A stretch of DNA of 64,000 nt from Thalassovita mangrovi (lineage in GTDB: Bacteria > Pseudomonadota > Alphaproteobacteria > Rhodobacterales > Rhodobacteraceae). The first letter of the stretch is position 1. Each line of letters opens with the position of its first letter. Below, in pieces: positions 54,817 to 64,000 of the stretch. The position numbers and the translations under genes are program-made. The stretch is from positions 1 to 64,000 of the forward strand of contig NZ_WWEN01000008.1 of assembly GCF_009857745.1 (NCBI RefSeq), read 5' to 3'. The notes below the pieces were generated by a model that was not told the DNA's origin, did not search any database, and saw only the letters and a program-made list of their open reading frames with translations.

Positions 54817-55668
54817 ATGATCCCGACAATCCGCCAACCCCGCCTTGTCCGCTATGGCTACCGCGCCTACGTGGCGCTGTTCTTCCTCTATCTGGCGCTG
54901 CCTCTCGTGGTGGTGTCGGTGTTCGCCTTCAACAACAGCCAGTTTCCATCGCTGCCGTGGGAAGGCGGCACGCTGGCCTGGTTCTTCGGCAGCGAACGCC
55001 CGATGATCGGCGTGTTCCATGAACGGCCCATCCTGCGGGCGCTTGGCAATTCGGCCTTCATCGCGTTCTTCGTGTCGCTGATGGCCGTGGCCCTGGGGGC
55101 GACCAACGCCTTCCTGTTCAACCGCTACGATTTCCGGATGAAAAGCTTCTTCTACATGCTGATGCTGCTGCCGCTGGTCATCCCGGGTATCGTGCTGGGC
55201 ATTTCCATCCTCGTCTTCTCCTCGACCGCGGCCAACGGGATCGAGGAAACGATCGGCTGGGATATCGAAGCTTTGCGTCCCGGTCTGCCGCTGGTCATCC
55301 TGGGGCAGTTTTCCTTCGTGACCACGATCGTGACACTGGTGATTTCCGCGCGGTTGCACAAGTTCGACCGGTCCTTGGAAGAGGCCGCGCTGAACCTCGG
55401 GGCAAGCCACCTGACCGCGGTGCGCACGGTGACGCTGCCCTTCCTGCTGCCGGCGCTGATCGGCGGGTTCGTGGTGGCCTTCCTGATGAGCTTCGAGAAC
55501 TTCAACACGACCCTGATGCTGGTCGGGTCGGACGCGCCGCTGACCATCGCGATGTTCGACCGGATGAAAGAGGGTTCGACCCCGCTGCTGAACGCGGTGT
55601 CGCTGTTGCTGATGATCGGATCGTCGGCCCTGGCGCTGATGATGATCGCGCTGCAACGCAAGGAGTGA
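54817..55668 (+). CDS. Polyamine-type ABC transporter permease (PotC-like, second system)
   Basis: The 283-residue six-span protein has the opening ALFFLYLALPLVVVSVFAFN and the EAA loop EEAALNLGASHLTAVRTVTL. It completes the SBP-ATPase-permease-permease operon, whose gene order differs from the first system. A stem-loop at 55678-55707 follows. Confidence 0.93.
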   Translation: MIPTIRQPRLVRYGYRAYVALFFLYLALPLVVVSVFAFNNSQFPSLPWEGGTLAWFFGSERPMIGVFHERPILRALGNSAFIAFFVSLMAVALGATNAFLFNRYDFRMKSFFYMLMLLPLVIPGIVLGISILVFSSTAANGIEETIGWDIEALRPGLPLVILGQFSFVTTIVTLVISARLHKFDRSLEEAALNLGASHLTAVRTVTLPFLLPALIGGFVVAFLMSFENFNTTLMLVGSDAPLTIAMFDRMKEGSTPLLNAVSLLLMIGSSALALMMIALQRKE

Positions 55669-55677
55669 CTTCGTTCC

Positions 55678-55707
55678 CGCCCGCCGGAGGCCCCCCTCAG
55701 GCGGGCG
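55678..55707 (+). terminator. Stem-loop between importer and glpD
   Basis: CGCCCGCC (55678-55685) pairs with GGCGGGCG (55700-55707), with an inner GAGG/CCTC pairing. It has no T-tract, so glpD may still be partly read from the importer promoter. Confidence 0.55.
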
Positions 55708-55779
55708 CTGGAAGGCGCGGGCGTCACGAATTCGGTGGCGGCCTGGCCCCTTTGAGGCGGGCGAGGAAAGGATAACAGG

Positions 55780-57381
55780 ATGGAAAACGGCAATTCTGGC
55801 GATCACGCCGTCGATCTGTTCGTCATTGGCGGCGGCATCAACGGCTGCGGCATCGCGCGGGATGCGGCAGGGCGGGGGCTTTCCGTCACGCTGGCCGAAA
55901 TGGGCGATCTGGCGCAGGCCACGTCTTCGTCCTCGACCAAGCTGTTTCATGGCGGGCTGCGTTACCTGGAATATTTCGAATTCCGGCTGGTGCGCGAGGC
56001 GCTGACCGAACGCGAGGTGCTGCTGCGCGCGATGCCGCATATCAGCTGGCCGATGCGCTTCGTGCTGCCCTATCACCGCGACATGCGGTTCGAGGCGGAT
56101 ACGCCGACATCGCGGCTTCTTGGCGTCTTCATGCCCTGGATGAAGGGGCGCCGCCCGGCCTGGCTGATCCGGCTGGGGCTGTTCCTGTATGACCACCTGG
56201 GCGGGCGCAAGATTCTGCCCGGTACGCGGACGGTCGACCTGACGCGGGATCCGGCCGGGTCGGTGCTGAAGGACAAGTTCCACAAGGCCTATGAATATTC
56301 CGACTGCTGGGTGGAGGATTCCCGGCTTGTCGTGCTGAACGCCCGCGATGCCGAAGCACATGGCGCGCGCATCATGACGCGGAGCAGGGTCGTGTCGGCC
56401 GTGGTCGAAGACGGGCTGTGGACGGTGCAGGTCGAAGACGCCGACAGCGGCGAAACGCGCGCGATCCGGGCCAAGATGCTGGTCAACGCGGCGGGGCCCT
56501 GGGTGGGCAAGGTGATCCGCGACACCGTGCATCTGGACAACGGCGCGGGGGTCCGGCTGGTGCGCGGCAGCCATATCGTGACGCGCCGCCTGTTCGATCA
56601 CGACAAATGCTATTTCTTCCAGGGCACCGATGGCCGGATCATCTTCGCCATTCCCTATGAAACCGATTTCACCCTGATCGGCACCACCGATGCGGATCAC
56701 GACGATCCCGACCGGTCGCCGGTCTGTACCGAGGCAGAACAGGACTACCTGATTTCCTTCGCCTCCGAATATTTCAAGACGCCGTTGTCGCGCGACGACG
56801 TGGTCTGGACCTATTCCGGCGTGCGGCCGCTTTACGATGACGGGGCCAGTTCGGCCACGGCGGCGACGCGCGATTACGTGCTCAAGCTTGACGAAAGCAC
56901 CGGCGCCCCGGTGCTGAACGTGTTTGGCGGCAAGATCACCACCTATCGCCGGCTGGCGGAATCCGCGCTGGAAAAGATCGGCCCGTTCTTCCCCGGTACC
57001 GGCGGGCGCTGGACCGGGGGCGCGGCGCTGCCTGGCGGGGATTTCCCGGTGGATGGGGTGGACCGCCTGATCGCGGAGCTGCGGGCGGCCTATCCCTTCC
57101 TTGACGCGTTCTGGGCGCGGCGGCTGGTCCGGGCCTATGGCACCGAGGCGGCCGAGGTGCTGGGCGACGCGGGCAGCGCGGCCGATCTTGGCCGCGACTT
57201 CGGCGCGACCCTGACCGAACGCGAAGTCCGTTGGCTGATGGATCGAGAATATGCGGTCCGGGCCGAAGACGTGGTCTGGCGCCGCTCCAAGCTTGGCCTG
57301 CGGATGAGCGCCGAGCAGATCGCGGCGCTGGACGACTGGATGCAGGACGCCCGGAGCAACGGACAGGCCGCGGGGGAATAG
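55780..57381 (+). CDS. glpD: Glycerol-3-phosphate dehydrogenase (aerobic, FAD-dependent)
   Basis: The 533-residue membrane-associated flavoprotein oxidises sn-glycerol-3-phosphate to dihydroxyacetone phosphate and reduces quinone. The FAD loop VIGGGINGCGIARDAAGRG (residues about 15-33), the motif SSSSTKLFHGGLRYLE (about 50-65), PYETDFTLIGTTD and FGGKITTYRRL near residue 390 are all present, and the C-terminal helical domain is complete. A GGATAACAGG site precedes the ATG. It follows the second importer by 111 bases. No glpK, glpF or glpR is seen, but a glycerophosphodiesterase lies 6 kb further on. Confidence 0.93.
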   Translation: MENGNSGDHAVDLFVIGGGINGCGIARDAAGRGLSVTLAEMGDLAQATSSSSTKLFHGGLRYLEYFEFRLVREALTEREVLLRAMPHISWPMRFVLPYHRDMRFEADTPTSRLLGVFMPWMKGRRPAWLIRLGLFLYDHLGGRKILPGTRTVDLTRDPAGSVLKDKFHKAYEYSDCWVEDSRLVVLNARDAEAHGARIMTRSRVVSAVVEDGLWTVQVEDADSGETRAIRAKMLVNAAGPWVGKVIRDTVHLDNGAGVRLVRGSHIVTRRLFDHDKCYFFQGTDGRIIFAIPYETDFTLIGTTDADHDDPDRSPVCTEAEQDYLISFASEYFKTPLSRDDVVWTYSGVRPLYDDGASSATAATRDYVLKLDESTGAPVLNVFGGKITTYRRLAESALEKIGPFFPGTGGRWTGGAALPGGDFPVDGVDRLIAELRAAYPFLDAFWARRLVRAYGTEAAEVLGDAGSAADLGRDFGATLTEREVRWLMDREYAVRAEDVVWRRSKLGLRMSAEQIAALDDWMQDARSNGQAAGE

Positions 57382-57396
57382 GACCGCGAGGCGCTG

Positions 57397-58509
57397 CTAG
57401 CGCAGAAATGCCCGGAAACGGCCGAGCGCGAACCAGAAAAGCGTCATGCCGATGACGGTGAGCGCCAGAAACTGCGGCCAGACCACATCGAACCCGGCCC
57501 CCCGGAAAAGGATGCCTTGCGAGAGCAGGATGTAATGGGTGTTGGGCACGAAAAGCATGATGTCCTGGACCAGTTGGGGCATGCTTTCGCGCGGGGTCAT
57601 GCCCCCCGACAGCATCTGGATCGGCAGCAGAACGAGCATGAGAAGAAGCCCGAAGCGCGGCATCGACCCGGCGACCGTCGCAAGGAAAATGCCCATGGAT
57701 GTCATCGCAAAGATCATCAGCGCCGACCCCGCCAGGAAGAGCGGCAGTGATCCGAGGATCGGCACGTCAAGAAACTGCTGGATCACCACGACGAGCGCGA
57801 AAGCCGAGCCGGCGAAGACCACCAGCCCCATCGACCAGATCTTGGACAGCATGATCTCGGTCGCGCTGACCGGCATGACCAGCAGATGTTCGACCGTGCC
57901 GTGTTCCTTTTCGCGGATGAGAGCGGCGCCGGTGAGGACGAGCGACAGGATGGTGATGGACTGGATCACGCTGTTGATCGCGCCGAACCAGCTGGGATCG
58001 AGCGACGGGTTATAGCGTGCGCGCATCGCCAGATCGACCTGTAGGCTGGGTGCAGAGCGGTAATGCGCCACGAATTCGGACACTTCGCTGGTGACGATCT
58101 GCTGAATATAGCCGCTGCCGGTAAAGGCCTGCGTGGTGCGTGTCGCATCGATATTGAACTGAATGGCGGGGACCCGCCCGGCCAGAACGTCACGTTCGAA
58201 ATCCGGCGGAATGTCGAGAGCGAACGTATCCATCCCGGCATCCATGCGGGTATCCATCTCGTCTATCGAGATCACGTTCGGCGCTACGAAATAGGGCGGG
58301 TAGAAGGCCGAGGTGATGCGCGAGGAGAGATGCGACTGATCCTCGTCCACGATCGAGATCGCCGCATTGGCAAGCGCGTCGGGCACTGACGTGGCCGAGG
58401 TGTATATCAGGTGCGAGAACGAATAGACGATCAGGAAGACCATGATCGGATCGCGCACCAGTCCCCGCAGTTCCTTGATCCCCAGGCGAAAGATATTTCG
58501 GATGTTCAT
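57397..58509 (-). CDS. ABC-2 type permease (YhhJ-like)
   Basis: The 370-residue membrane protein has the ABC-2/YhhJ fold: one N-terminal span (ELRGLVRDPIMVFLIVYSF), a large periplasmic domain (about 45-185), then five spans that include the ABC-2 signature AALIREKEHGTVEHLLVMPV. The start at 58509 follows AGGTGA; a GTG at 58518 overlapping the upstream stop is an alternative. It resembles E. coli YhhJ and the second membrane half found inside the fused gene upstream. Confidence 0.9.
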   Translation of the reverse strand: MNIRNIFRLGIKELRGLVRDPIMVFLIVYSFSHLIYTSATSVPDALANAAISIVDEDQSHLSSRITSAFYPPYFVAPNVISIDEMDTRMDAGMDTFALDIPPDFERDVLAGRVPAIQFNIDATRTTQAFTGSGYIQQIVTSEVSEFVAHYRSAPSLQVDLAMRARYNPSLDPSWFGAINSVIQSITILSLVLTGAALIREKEHGTVEHLLVMPVSATEIMLSKIWSMGLVVFAGSAFALVVVIQQFLDVPILGSLPLFLAGSALMIFAMTSMGIFLATVAGSMPRFGLLLMLVLLPIQMLSGGMTPRESMPQLVQDIMLFVPNTHYILLSQGILFRGAGFDVVWPQFLALTVIGMTLFWFALGRFRAFLR

Positions 58510-58514
58510 CCCGT

Positions 58515-61274
58515 TCACCTAGCCTGTTTCCTGAGAAGAAGAGTCGCGAGCCCGAGCACCACCGGGATGGCGAGCGCGATCATGGTCATTGCTTGCGAAA
58601 GATCCTCAAAACCGAGCCCCTTGGAGAAGGTGCCGCGGGCCACGGTGATGAACCATGAGGTCGGATAGATTTCACCCACGATCCTGCCAGCGCCCGACAG
58701 CGCGGAGACCGGATCGATCAGGCCGGAATATTGCACGCCCGGGATCATGGTCAGCATTGCCGTGGCGAAAAGTGCCGTGATCTGGCTGGAGATGAAGACC
58801 GAAATGAACAGCCCGATTGCCGTCGTCGCGATCACGTAAAGGATGGCCGAAAGCGTCAGCGCGGCAAAGCTTCCCGTGAAGGGAACGCCGAAGATCGTCA
58901 GGGCCATGAAGGTCATCAGAAGGAAATTCACAAACGCAAGCGCGACATAGGCCAGTTGTTTTCCAAGCAGGAATTCGAACCGGGTGGCCGGCGTGACATA
59001 GAGGTTGATGATCGACCCGAGTTCCTTTTCCCGCACCACGCTGAGCGCGGCGAGGATCGCCGGGATCATCAGCAGCAGCAGGGGGATGACCGCCGGGACG
59101 ATGGCGATGATGCTCTGGAGATCGGGGTTGTAGCGAAAGCGGGTGACAAGTTCGAAATTGCCGGCGATCGCGGCATCGCCATAGGCTTCGCGCGCCTTGC
59201 GCTGAAGCCAGTCCGCGTGCATCCCCTGGACATAGCCGCTGACCGTATTGGCGGTCAGGGGATTGCCGCCGTCGATCCAGGCGCCGATTTCCACCGTTTC
59301 GCCCCGCGCCACCCGGCGCGCGAAACCGGGCGGGATTTCGAGGGCGAGGCCAAGTTCGCCCGCGCGCATTCGTGCATCCATTTCGGCATGGCTTTCGAGC
59401 GGCGGTTGCTCGATGAAATAGCGAGACCCGGCGATATCCTGAATATAGTCGCGGCTCATCGAGGTCTTGTCGCGGTCAAGTGCCGCGAAGGTGAGGTCCT
59501 CGACATCCATGCTGACGCCGTAACCGTTCACGAACATCAGCAGGACCGAACCGATGAGCGCCGTGAAGAGGCGGATCGGATCACGCCGCAGCTGCAGGGA
59601 TTCGAGCCGAAAGAAACTGTATAACCGGCGCAGGCTGAAGGTGCTTTGCGCGCCGTCCGGGAACCGGCGGCGCCCCGGCTGCGGGGCAGGTTCGGGGGCG
59701 GGCGGGGGCGTTTCTTCCTCCGGCGTCCCGATCGCCTCCTCCAGGTACGCGATGAAGGCTTCTTCCAGGGTTTCGGCGTTTTTCGAGGCCTTGATCGCTT
59801 CGGCGGAATCGCTGACCAGGACGTCCCCGGCATGCATGAGCGAGATCCGGTCGCAAAGTTCGGCTTCGTTCATGAAATGGGTCGACACGAAAATCGTCAC
59901 CCCGTCGCGGCGTGACAGTTCCCCCAGGAGCTTCCAGAACCCGTCGCGCGCCACCGGATCGACGCCCGAGGTCGGTTCATCGAGGATCAGAATCTCGGGC
60001 CCGTGGATCAGCGCGACCGCCAGCGAGAGGCGCTGGCGGATGCCCAGAGGCAGGGCCGAGGGCAGGCTGTCTATATCCGCGGCCAGGTCGAAGCGGGTGA
60101 CCATGTCCTCGACGCGGCCTGGTATTTCTTCTTCGTCGATGCCGAAGAGGCGGGCGTGCAGGATGAGATTCTGCCGCACCGTCAGTTCGGTATAGAGCGA
60201 GAAGGACTGGCTCATGAAGCCCACGCGGCGCCGCGTGGCCATGTCGCGCGCATCGACCTCATGGCCGAAAAGCTGGGCCTTGCCATTGCTCGGTTCCAGC
60301 AGCCCGGTCAGCATCTTCATCGTGGTCGTCTTGCCGCAACCGTTGGACCCGAGGAAGCCGAAAATTTCGCCCTTGCGGATGCGGAAGCTGACGGAATCGA
60401 CCGCGGTGAAATCGCCGAACAGCTTGGTCAGGTCTTCGGCTTCGATCGCGATCTTGTCATGTGCGCCTTGCAGCGGCGGGATCGAAACCTTCTCGTATCC
60501 GCGCCGGTCGTCCTCGGGCAGCAGCACGATGAACGCCTCGTCCAGCGTCCCGGTCCCGGTGCGTTGCAGCAATTCGGCGGGCGTTCCGGTATCAAGCACC
60601 CGCCCGTCATTCATCGCCACCAGCCAGTCGAAGCGCGCGGCTTCTTCCATGTAGGCGGTGGACACGATCACGCTCATCCCCGGCCGGTCCGCGCGGATCT
60701 TTTCGATCAGTTCCCAGAACTGGCGCCGCGACAGCGGGTCTACCCCGGTTGTCGGTTCGTCGAGGATCAGGAAATCCGGATCGTGGATCAGGGCGCAACA
60801 CAGGCCGAGCTTCTGCTTCATCCCGCCCGACAGCTTGGCGACGGGCCGGTCGCGGAAGGGCGACATGCCGGTTGCGGCCAGCAGGGCGTCGATCCGTTTT
60901 TCGCGCTCGGCCAGGTCATGGCCGAAGAGCCGCCCGAAAAAGTCGAGATTTTCGAACACCGACAGGGTCGGGTAGAGGTTCTTGCCCAGCCCCTGCGGCA
61001 TATAGGCGATGCGCGAACAGACCCGGCGGCGATGCGCGGCGTCACGCATGTCGCCGCCAAGCACATGCACCTCGCCCTCCTGGATCACACGCGATCCCGC
61101 CAAAAGAGCCAGGAGGCTCGACTTGCCGACCCCGTCCGGCCCGATCAGGCCGAGCATCTTGCCGGCGGGGAGGGCAAGCGATATGTCCCGCAGCGCCACG
61201 GTCTTGCCATAGCGCAGGCCGAGCGACGAGACCTCGGCAATGGTGTCGCGCCCTGTATCCGCCTGCTGTGTCAT
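58515..61274 (-). CDS. Fused ABC transporter: two ATPase domains plus ABC-2 permease (RbbA/YhiH-like)
   Basis: The 919-residue protein contains ATPase domain 1 (Walker A GPDGVGKS at 45-52, signature LSGGMKQK near 148, DEPTTGVD near 172), ATPase domain 2 (Walker A GSNGCGKT at 309-316, DEPTSGVDP) and a C-terminal ABC-2 membrane domain (about 560-919). The second signature region reads LPLGIRQR rather than LSGGMRQR, a known type of deviation in this family. Size and order match E. coli RbbA/YhiH (911 residues). With HlyD and YhhJ-like partners it forms an exporter across both membranes or the envelope. Overlaps both neighbours. Confidence 0.92.
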   Translation of the reverse strand: MTQQADTGRDTIAEVSSLGLRYGKTVALRDISLALPAGKMLGLIGPDGVGKSSLLALLAGSRVIQEGEVHVLGGDMRDAAHRRRVCSRIAYMPQGLGKNLYPTLSVFENLDFFGRLFGHDLAEREKRIDALLAATGMSPFRDRPVAKLSGGMKQKLGLCCALIHDPDFLILDEPTTGVDPLSRRQFWELIEKIRADRPGMSVIVSTAYMEEAARFDWLVAMNDGRVLDTGTPAELLQRTGTGTLDEAFIVLLPEDDRRGYEKVSIPPLQGAHDKIAIEAEDLTKLFGDFTAVDSVSFRIRKGEIFGFLGSNGCGKTTTMKMLTGLLEPSNGKAQLFGHEVDARDMATRRRVGFMSQSFSLYTELTVRQNLILHARLFGIDEEEIPGRVEDMVTRFDLAADIDSLPSALPLGIRQRLSLAVALIHGPEILILDEPTSGVDPVARDGFWKLLGELSRRDGVTIFVSTHFMNEAELCDRISLMHAGDVLVSDSAEAIKASKNAETLEEAFIAYLEEAIGTPEEETPPPAPEPAPQPGRRRFPDGAQSTFSLRRLYSFFRLESLQLRRDPIRLFTALIGSVLLMFVNGYGVSMDVEDLTFAALDRDKTSMSRDYIQDIAGSRYFIEQPPLESHAEMDARMRAGELGLALEIPPGFARRVARGETVEIGAWIDGGNPLTANTVSGYVQGMHADWLQRKAREAYGDAAIAGNFELVTRFRYNPDLQSIIAIVPAVIPLLLLMIPAILAALSVVREKELGSIINLYVTPATRFEFLLGKQLAYVALAFVNFLLMTFMALTIFGVPFTGSFAALTLSAILYVIATTAIGLFISVFISSQITALFATAMLTMIPGVQYSGLIDPVSALSGAGRIVGEIYPTSWFITVARGTFSKGLGFEDLSQAMTMIALAIPVVLGLATLLLRKQAR

Positions 61275-62338
61275 TTCACGATTTCGGAAAGAAAGGCCGG
61301 CCACTCAACCTCGGGATCGATGCGCAGATAGGCCATGCCGGGAAGGCCGGTTTTGACATATTCGATATAGGTTTGCAGAAGTGCGGGATCGACGCGCGCG
61401 CGCACTCGGAACATCAACTTTTCGCGCTCCTCGACCGTTTCCACGGTCTTGGGGGTGAATTGCGCCACGTCGGCCACATAGGAAACCGTCGCCGGAACGG
61501 CCATGTCCGGCAGGGTGTCCATCACGATCCGGACCTCCTGACCGACCTGGACCCGTCCGGCCTGCGGCGTGGGCAGGAAGAAGGTCATATAGACGTCGGC
61601 CAGATCCACCAGGTTGAGAATCCGCGATCCGGCGCCCACGACTTCGCCTTCCTGCGCGATGCGATACTGCACCCGCCCATCCCGCGGCGATCGCAACGTC
61701 GCATCGTCGATCGAGGACTGGATCGCCTCGATAGCGGCCTGTGCCGCCTCGACGGCGGCTTCGGCATCGACCACCTGCGCTTTGGCCGATCCGACGCCGG
61801 CGGTGGCCGCGGCCTGTGACGCCTCGGCCGAGGCGAGCCCCGCCTTCGCCTGCAGGTCGGTGGCAAGATCATCGTCGAGAACCTGCTGCGAAATGACATT
61901 GGTCTGTTTCAGCTGTTTCGACCTGGCAAGGCGGCTCGCGGCGGCATCGGCCGCAGCGCGAGCCTGATCGACCAATGCGGCGGCGGCACGTTCCTGCGCC
62001 TCGGCCTGCGCGACCAGCGCCTTCGCCGTCTCGATCCCGATCTGCGCGCGTTTCAGCTGCGCCTCGGCCTGGCGTTTCTGCGCCGTGAGCAGGGTGATAT
62101 CCATCTGGACGAGAACATCGCCCGCCTTCACGAAATCGCCTTCCTGCGGCAGGATTTCGGAGATACGGCCGCCGGCGAGTGCGGAAATATCGATCTCGGT
62201 GGCTTCGATGCGCCCGTTGCCATAAGCGATCCCTTCGGCAACATCCGATGTCCCAATCCGGCCCCAGAGGAAATACCCCGCGGCGGCGATGGCAATCGCA
62301 AGGCCGATCAGGCCCCATTTCTTGTTGTTATCCCTCAT
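61271..62338 (-). CDS. HlyD family secretion/efflux membrane-fusion protein (YhiI-like)
   Basis: The 355-residue protein has an N-terminal membrane anchor ([20 protein letters not shown]), a biotinyl-lipoyl half ([18 protein letters not shown]), a long alanine-rich coiled-coil hairpin (about 75-200, with many QA/EA repeats) and a second lipoyl half plus beta-barrel. It is the periplasmic adaptor of the exporter. Its end overlaps the fused ATPase gene by four bases. The order HlyD, fused ABC, ABC-2 permease equals that of yhiI-rbbA-yhhJ. Confidence 0.92.
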   Translation of the reverse strand: MRDNNKKWGLIGLAIAIAAAGYFLWGRIGTSDVAEGIAYGNGRIEATEIDISALAGGRISEILPQEGDFVKAGDVLVQMDITLLTAQKRQAEAQLKRAQIGIETAKALVAQAEAQERAAAALVDQARAAADAAASRLARSKQLKQTNVISQQVLDDDLATDLQAKAGLASAEASQAAATAGVGSAKAQVVDAEAAVEAAQAAIEAIQSSIDDATLRSPRDGRVQYRIAQEGEVVGAGSRILNLVDLADVYMTFFLPTPQAGRVQVGQEVRIVMDTLPDMAVPATVSYVADVAQFTPKTVETVEEREKLMFRVRARVDPALLQTYIEYVKTGLPGMAYLRIDPEVEWPAFLSEIVK

Positions 62339-62733
62339 AGTCCTGCCTTTTTCGGTGCGCTCTGATCAGATTGGCTTGAATGAAATGCGTTTTCCGCGAG
62401 ATGTCCCAAGGTTTCCGGATACCTGCCTTGCTAGGTTTCCGTTGTCTCATTTCTAAGTCAACGGGTGAGAGTATGAACTTTTTCTCGTTTATCGCGATTG
62501 GGCATTCAATGTCGTTCCTGCATTCCGTTACAGCACCAGATCCCAAATACGAATTGGCGCGATCGGGGTGGTGCTGGCCGAAAAAAACCCTTTCCCGGAA
62601 GACGCCCCGGGGGCTTCGGAAACCTGCTTGGAAGGGAGGGATTTCGATCGGGTGTCGAGTGCGATATCTTGCATGCAGGATTGGGCTCATTTGCCTTCTC
62701 GATGAAGTATCTTGATGATGGAGATATAATTCC
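62339..62733. other. Divergent spacer between exporter operon and MarR gene
   Basis: No gene is recognised in these 395 bases. It is more AT-rich than the neighbours and contains three copies of a 9-mer (AGGTTTCCG, inverted once), listed separately. It should hold both promoters. Confidence 0.45.
62409..62625. repeat. Three copies of the 9-mer AGGTTTCCG (candidate MarR sites)
   Basis: The 9-mer occurs at 62409-62417 and 62433-62441 in direct orientation and at 62617-62625 inverted. Start-to-start distance of the first pair is 24 bases, a little over two helical turns. Location between the exporter and MarR genes suggests regulatory function. Confidence 0.4.
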
Positions 62734-63210
62734 GTGAAAAACCTGTCAAGTTCCGGCGGGGCGACGGATGAAACGGATATCGCCACCGCGTTGCGCCGCT
62801 TTGCGAATTGGGCGGAACGGGCGTCTTCTTACGCGGCGAAGCGCCTGGATCTGCACGTGACCGACCTGAACCTGGTCGGGCTGCTGTTGGACCGTCCGCA
62901 GGGCATGAGCCCGCGCGAAATCATCGAACATCTCAGCCTGACATCCGGTGCCGCAACTGCGCTGATCGACCGGCTTGAAAAGGCCGGCTATGTGCGGCGC
63001 GTGCCCAATCCGAAGGACCGCCGGAGCGTCCTGATCCAGCTGATACCGGAGGCCGCCGAAGCCCCGATTGCCTTCTACAAGGCCCGGCAGGACTATTATC
63101 GCAATATCACCGCCAATTTTTCGCCCGAAGAGCTGTCGGTGGTGATCCGGTTCCTCAGCGAAGTCATCTGGATAGAACCAGAAGGCATCGTGAGCACGGA
63201 CGAAAAGTGA
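62734..63210 (+). CDS. MarR family transcriptional regulator
   Basis: The 158-residue protein starts at a GTG and has the MarR winged HTH: MSPREIIEHLSLTSGAATAL (about 62-81) and the wing VRRVPNPKDRRSVLIQL (about 88-104). MarR proteins usually repress efflux genes and are released by small lipophilic molecules. It is divergent from the YhiI-RbbA-YhhJ-like exporter and likely its regulator. Confidence 0.9.
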   Translation: MKNLSSSGGATDETDIATALRRFANWAERASSYAAKRLDLHVTDLNLVGLLLDRPQGMSPREIIEHLSLTSGAATALIDRLEKAGYVRRVPNPKDRRSVLIQLIPEAAEAPIAFYKARQDYYRNITANFSPEELSVVIRFLSEVIWIEPEGIVSTDEK

Positions 63211-63329
63211 CTGCCCGGCGGATTCGGGAAACGCAGGGCGCTGAAGCAGGTCTCCACGCTGTTTGAGGCAGGTTTTGGAAAGGCTGTCCCATCAGACTGG
63301 CCTGCGCCAGCGGTCCATTTTTCGACCCG

Positions 63330-64000
63330 TCACGCCCGTTGCGCTGCCCGCTCGGCCCGCAGCGCCAGGGCCAGGTCGGGGCGGTCGGTGGTCAGATGGC
63401 CGATCCCCCGGGCCAGCCAGTCGCGCATCAGATCGGGGTCGTTGACGGTCCAGGCGCAGAGCCGGTCTTTCGGCCAGAGCCCCGTCACCTGATCGAACAC
63501 CTCGGCGAAATAATCGTGCCGCAGCGCGACGATATCGGCGAGATCCGCCGCTTCGGCGAAGAACGCATCGACCCCGCCGCATTTGTCCACCCAAAGGGCG
63601 TCGGCGGAGACCAGCAGCGGGATGTCGGGGCTGTGGTCTCGGCAGGCTTTCAGGATGGAAATGTCGAACGAGGTCAGATGCGAGCGCCCGGCGACGCCAT
63701 GCGCCCTGAGCCGCTCGGCCACCTGCGCATCGAGCCCGGGATAGGGGCGGCCTGCGCCGTCCACCTTGATTTCGACATGTAGCCCGAGATTCGCCGGGGC
63801 GAGTACCTCAAGCACCTCGTCGAGGGTCGGAATGGTGTCGCTGCTGTCCTTCAACCGCGTGGCCGCCCGCTCATCGGGCAACAGGGCCGCGACTTCGCCG
63901 GTGCCCTCGGTGGTGCGTTCCAGCGTCGGGTCGTGGATCACCACCAGTTCCCCGGCGCGGGTCAGGTGCACGTCGAATTCGATCGAGTCGCATCCGAGCC
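63330..64000 (-). CDS. Glycerophosphodiester phosphodiesterase, 5' end beyond the window
   Basis: The visible 223 codons are the GDPD/UgpQ-type TIM-barrel: SIEFDVHLTRAGELVVIHD near the left end, the catalytic block HDPTLERTTEGTG, LHVEIKVDG and, towards the end, CAWTVNDPDLMRDWLARG and HLTTDRPD. The initial HRG motif lies before the cut. The enzyme hydrolyses glycerophosphodiesters to an alcohol and glycerol-3-phosphate, which would feed GlpD encoded at 55780. No signal peptide can be judged because the N-terminus is missing. Confidence 0.9.
   Translation of the reverse strand, partial: LGCDSIEFDVHLTRAGELVVIHDPTLERTTEGTGEVAALLPDERAATRLKDSSDTIPTLDEVLEVLAPANLGLHVEIKVDGAGRPYPGLDAQVAERLRAHGVAGRSHLTSFDISILKACRDHSPDIPLLVSADALWVDKCGGVDAFFAEAADLADIVALRHDYFAEVFDQVTGLWPKDRLCAWTVNDPDLMRDWLARGIGHLTTDRPDLALALRAERAAQRA

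Overview
The window is a high-GC chromosomal segment from an alphaproteobacterium, most likely of the Rhodobacterales (Roseobacter-type). The reasons are the alphaproteobacterial initiator tRNA, the density of ABC importers (six complete systems, each with its own binding protein), chains of genes coupled by 4-base overlaps, an RTX-type secreted protease and a CoxSML-type molybdenum hydroxylase. The taxonomic call is an inference from gene content and style, because no rRNA or ribosomal protein gene is present.

Region 1 (1-14107): the 3' part of an initiator tRNA-Met with its terminator, then a catabolic block: N-terminal-nucleophile acylase, IclR regulator, MlrC/M81 metalloprotein, a complete oligopeptide/dipeptide ABC importer (binding protein, two permeases, one fused double ATPase), two M20 hydrolases, a decayed epimerase gene and a MetX-like alpha/beta hydrolase. 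The last 21 bases of the tRNA recur with one mismatch at 14087-14107, followed by a similar hairpin, so the block looks like a tRNA-targeted insertion. Region 2 (14225-19840): a 2-aminoethylphosphonate-type ABC importer with a DeoR regulator, divergent from an inositol-monophosphatase-family enzyme. Region 3 (19824-23258): a nitrate/sulfonate/taurine-type ABC importer led by a GntR regulator and ending in a broken FAD-dependent oxidoreductase gene.

Region 4 (23374-31983): a 1820-residue secreted subtilisin/kexin-like protease with a P-domain, six tandem 92-residue Ig-like repeats and two RTX blocks. It is bracketed by wrecked transposases (IS5-type on both sides, IS3-type on one), with a serine recombinase remnant further right. 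An enoyl-CoA hydratase and a divergent TetR regulator lie among this debris.

Region 5 (31989-46724): nitrogen-compound catabolism. Pyroglutamyl peptidase and an AraC regulator stand opposite a five-gene branched-chain/urea/amide-type importer, which is followed by an enantioselective-type amidase and an antibiotic-biosynthesis-monooxygenase-family protein. Then come a three-subunit molybdenum hydroxylase with its own MoaD/ThiS-like carrier, and a convergent ureohydrolase-TetR pair. Region 6 (46847-57381): two consecutive spermidine/putrescine-type ABC importers, the first ending in a metallo-beta-lactamase-fold hydrolase, the second followed by glycerol-3-phosphate dehydrogenase (glpD). Region 7 (57397-64000): an exporter operon resembling yhiI-rbbA-yhhJ, a divergent MarR regulator, and a glycerophosphodiester phosphodiesterase cut by the window edge.

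The common logic is uptake plus first-step hydrolysis of organic nitrogen and phosphorus compounds, each system with a local regulator. In four of the six importers a perfect or near-perfect stem-loop follows the binding-protein gene, which would favour binding-protein excess. No CRISPR array, replication origin, prophage or recognised defence system was seen.
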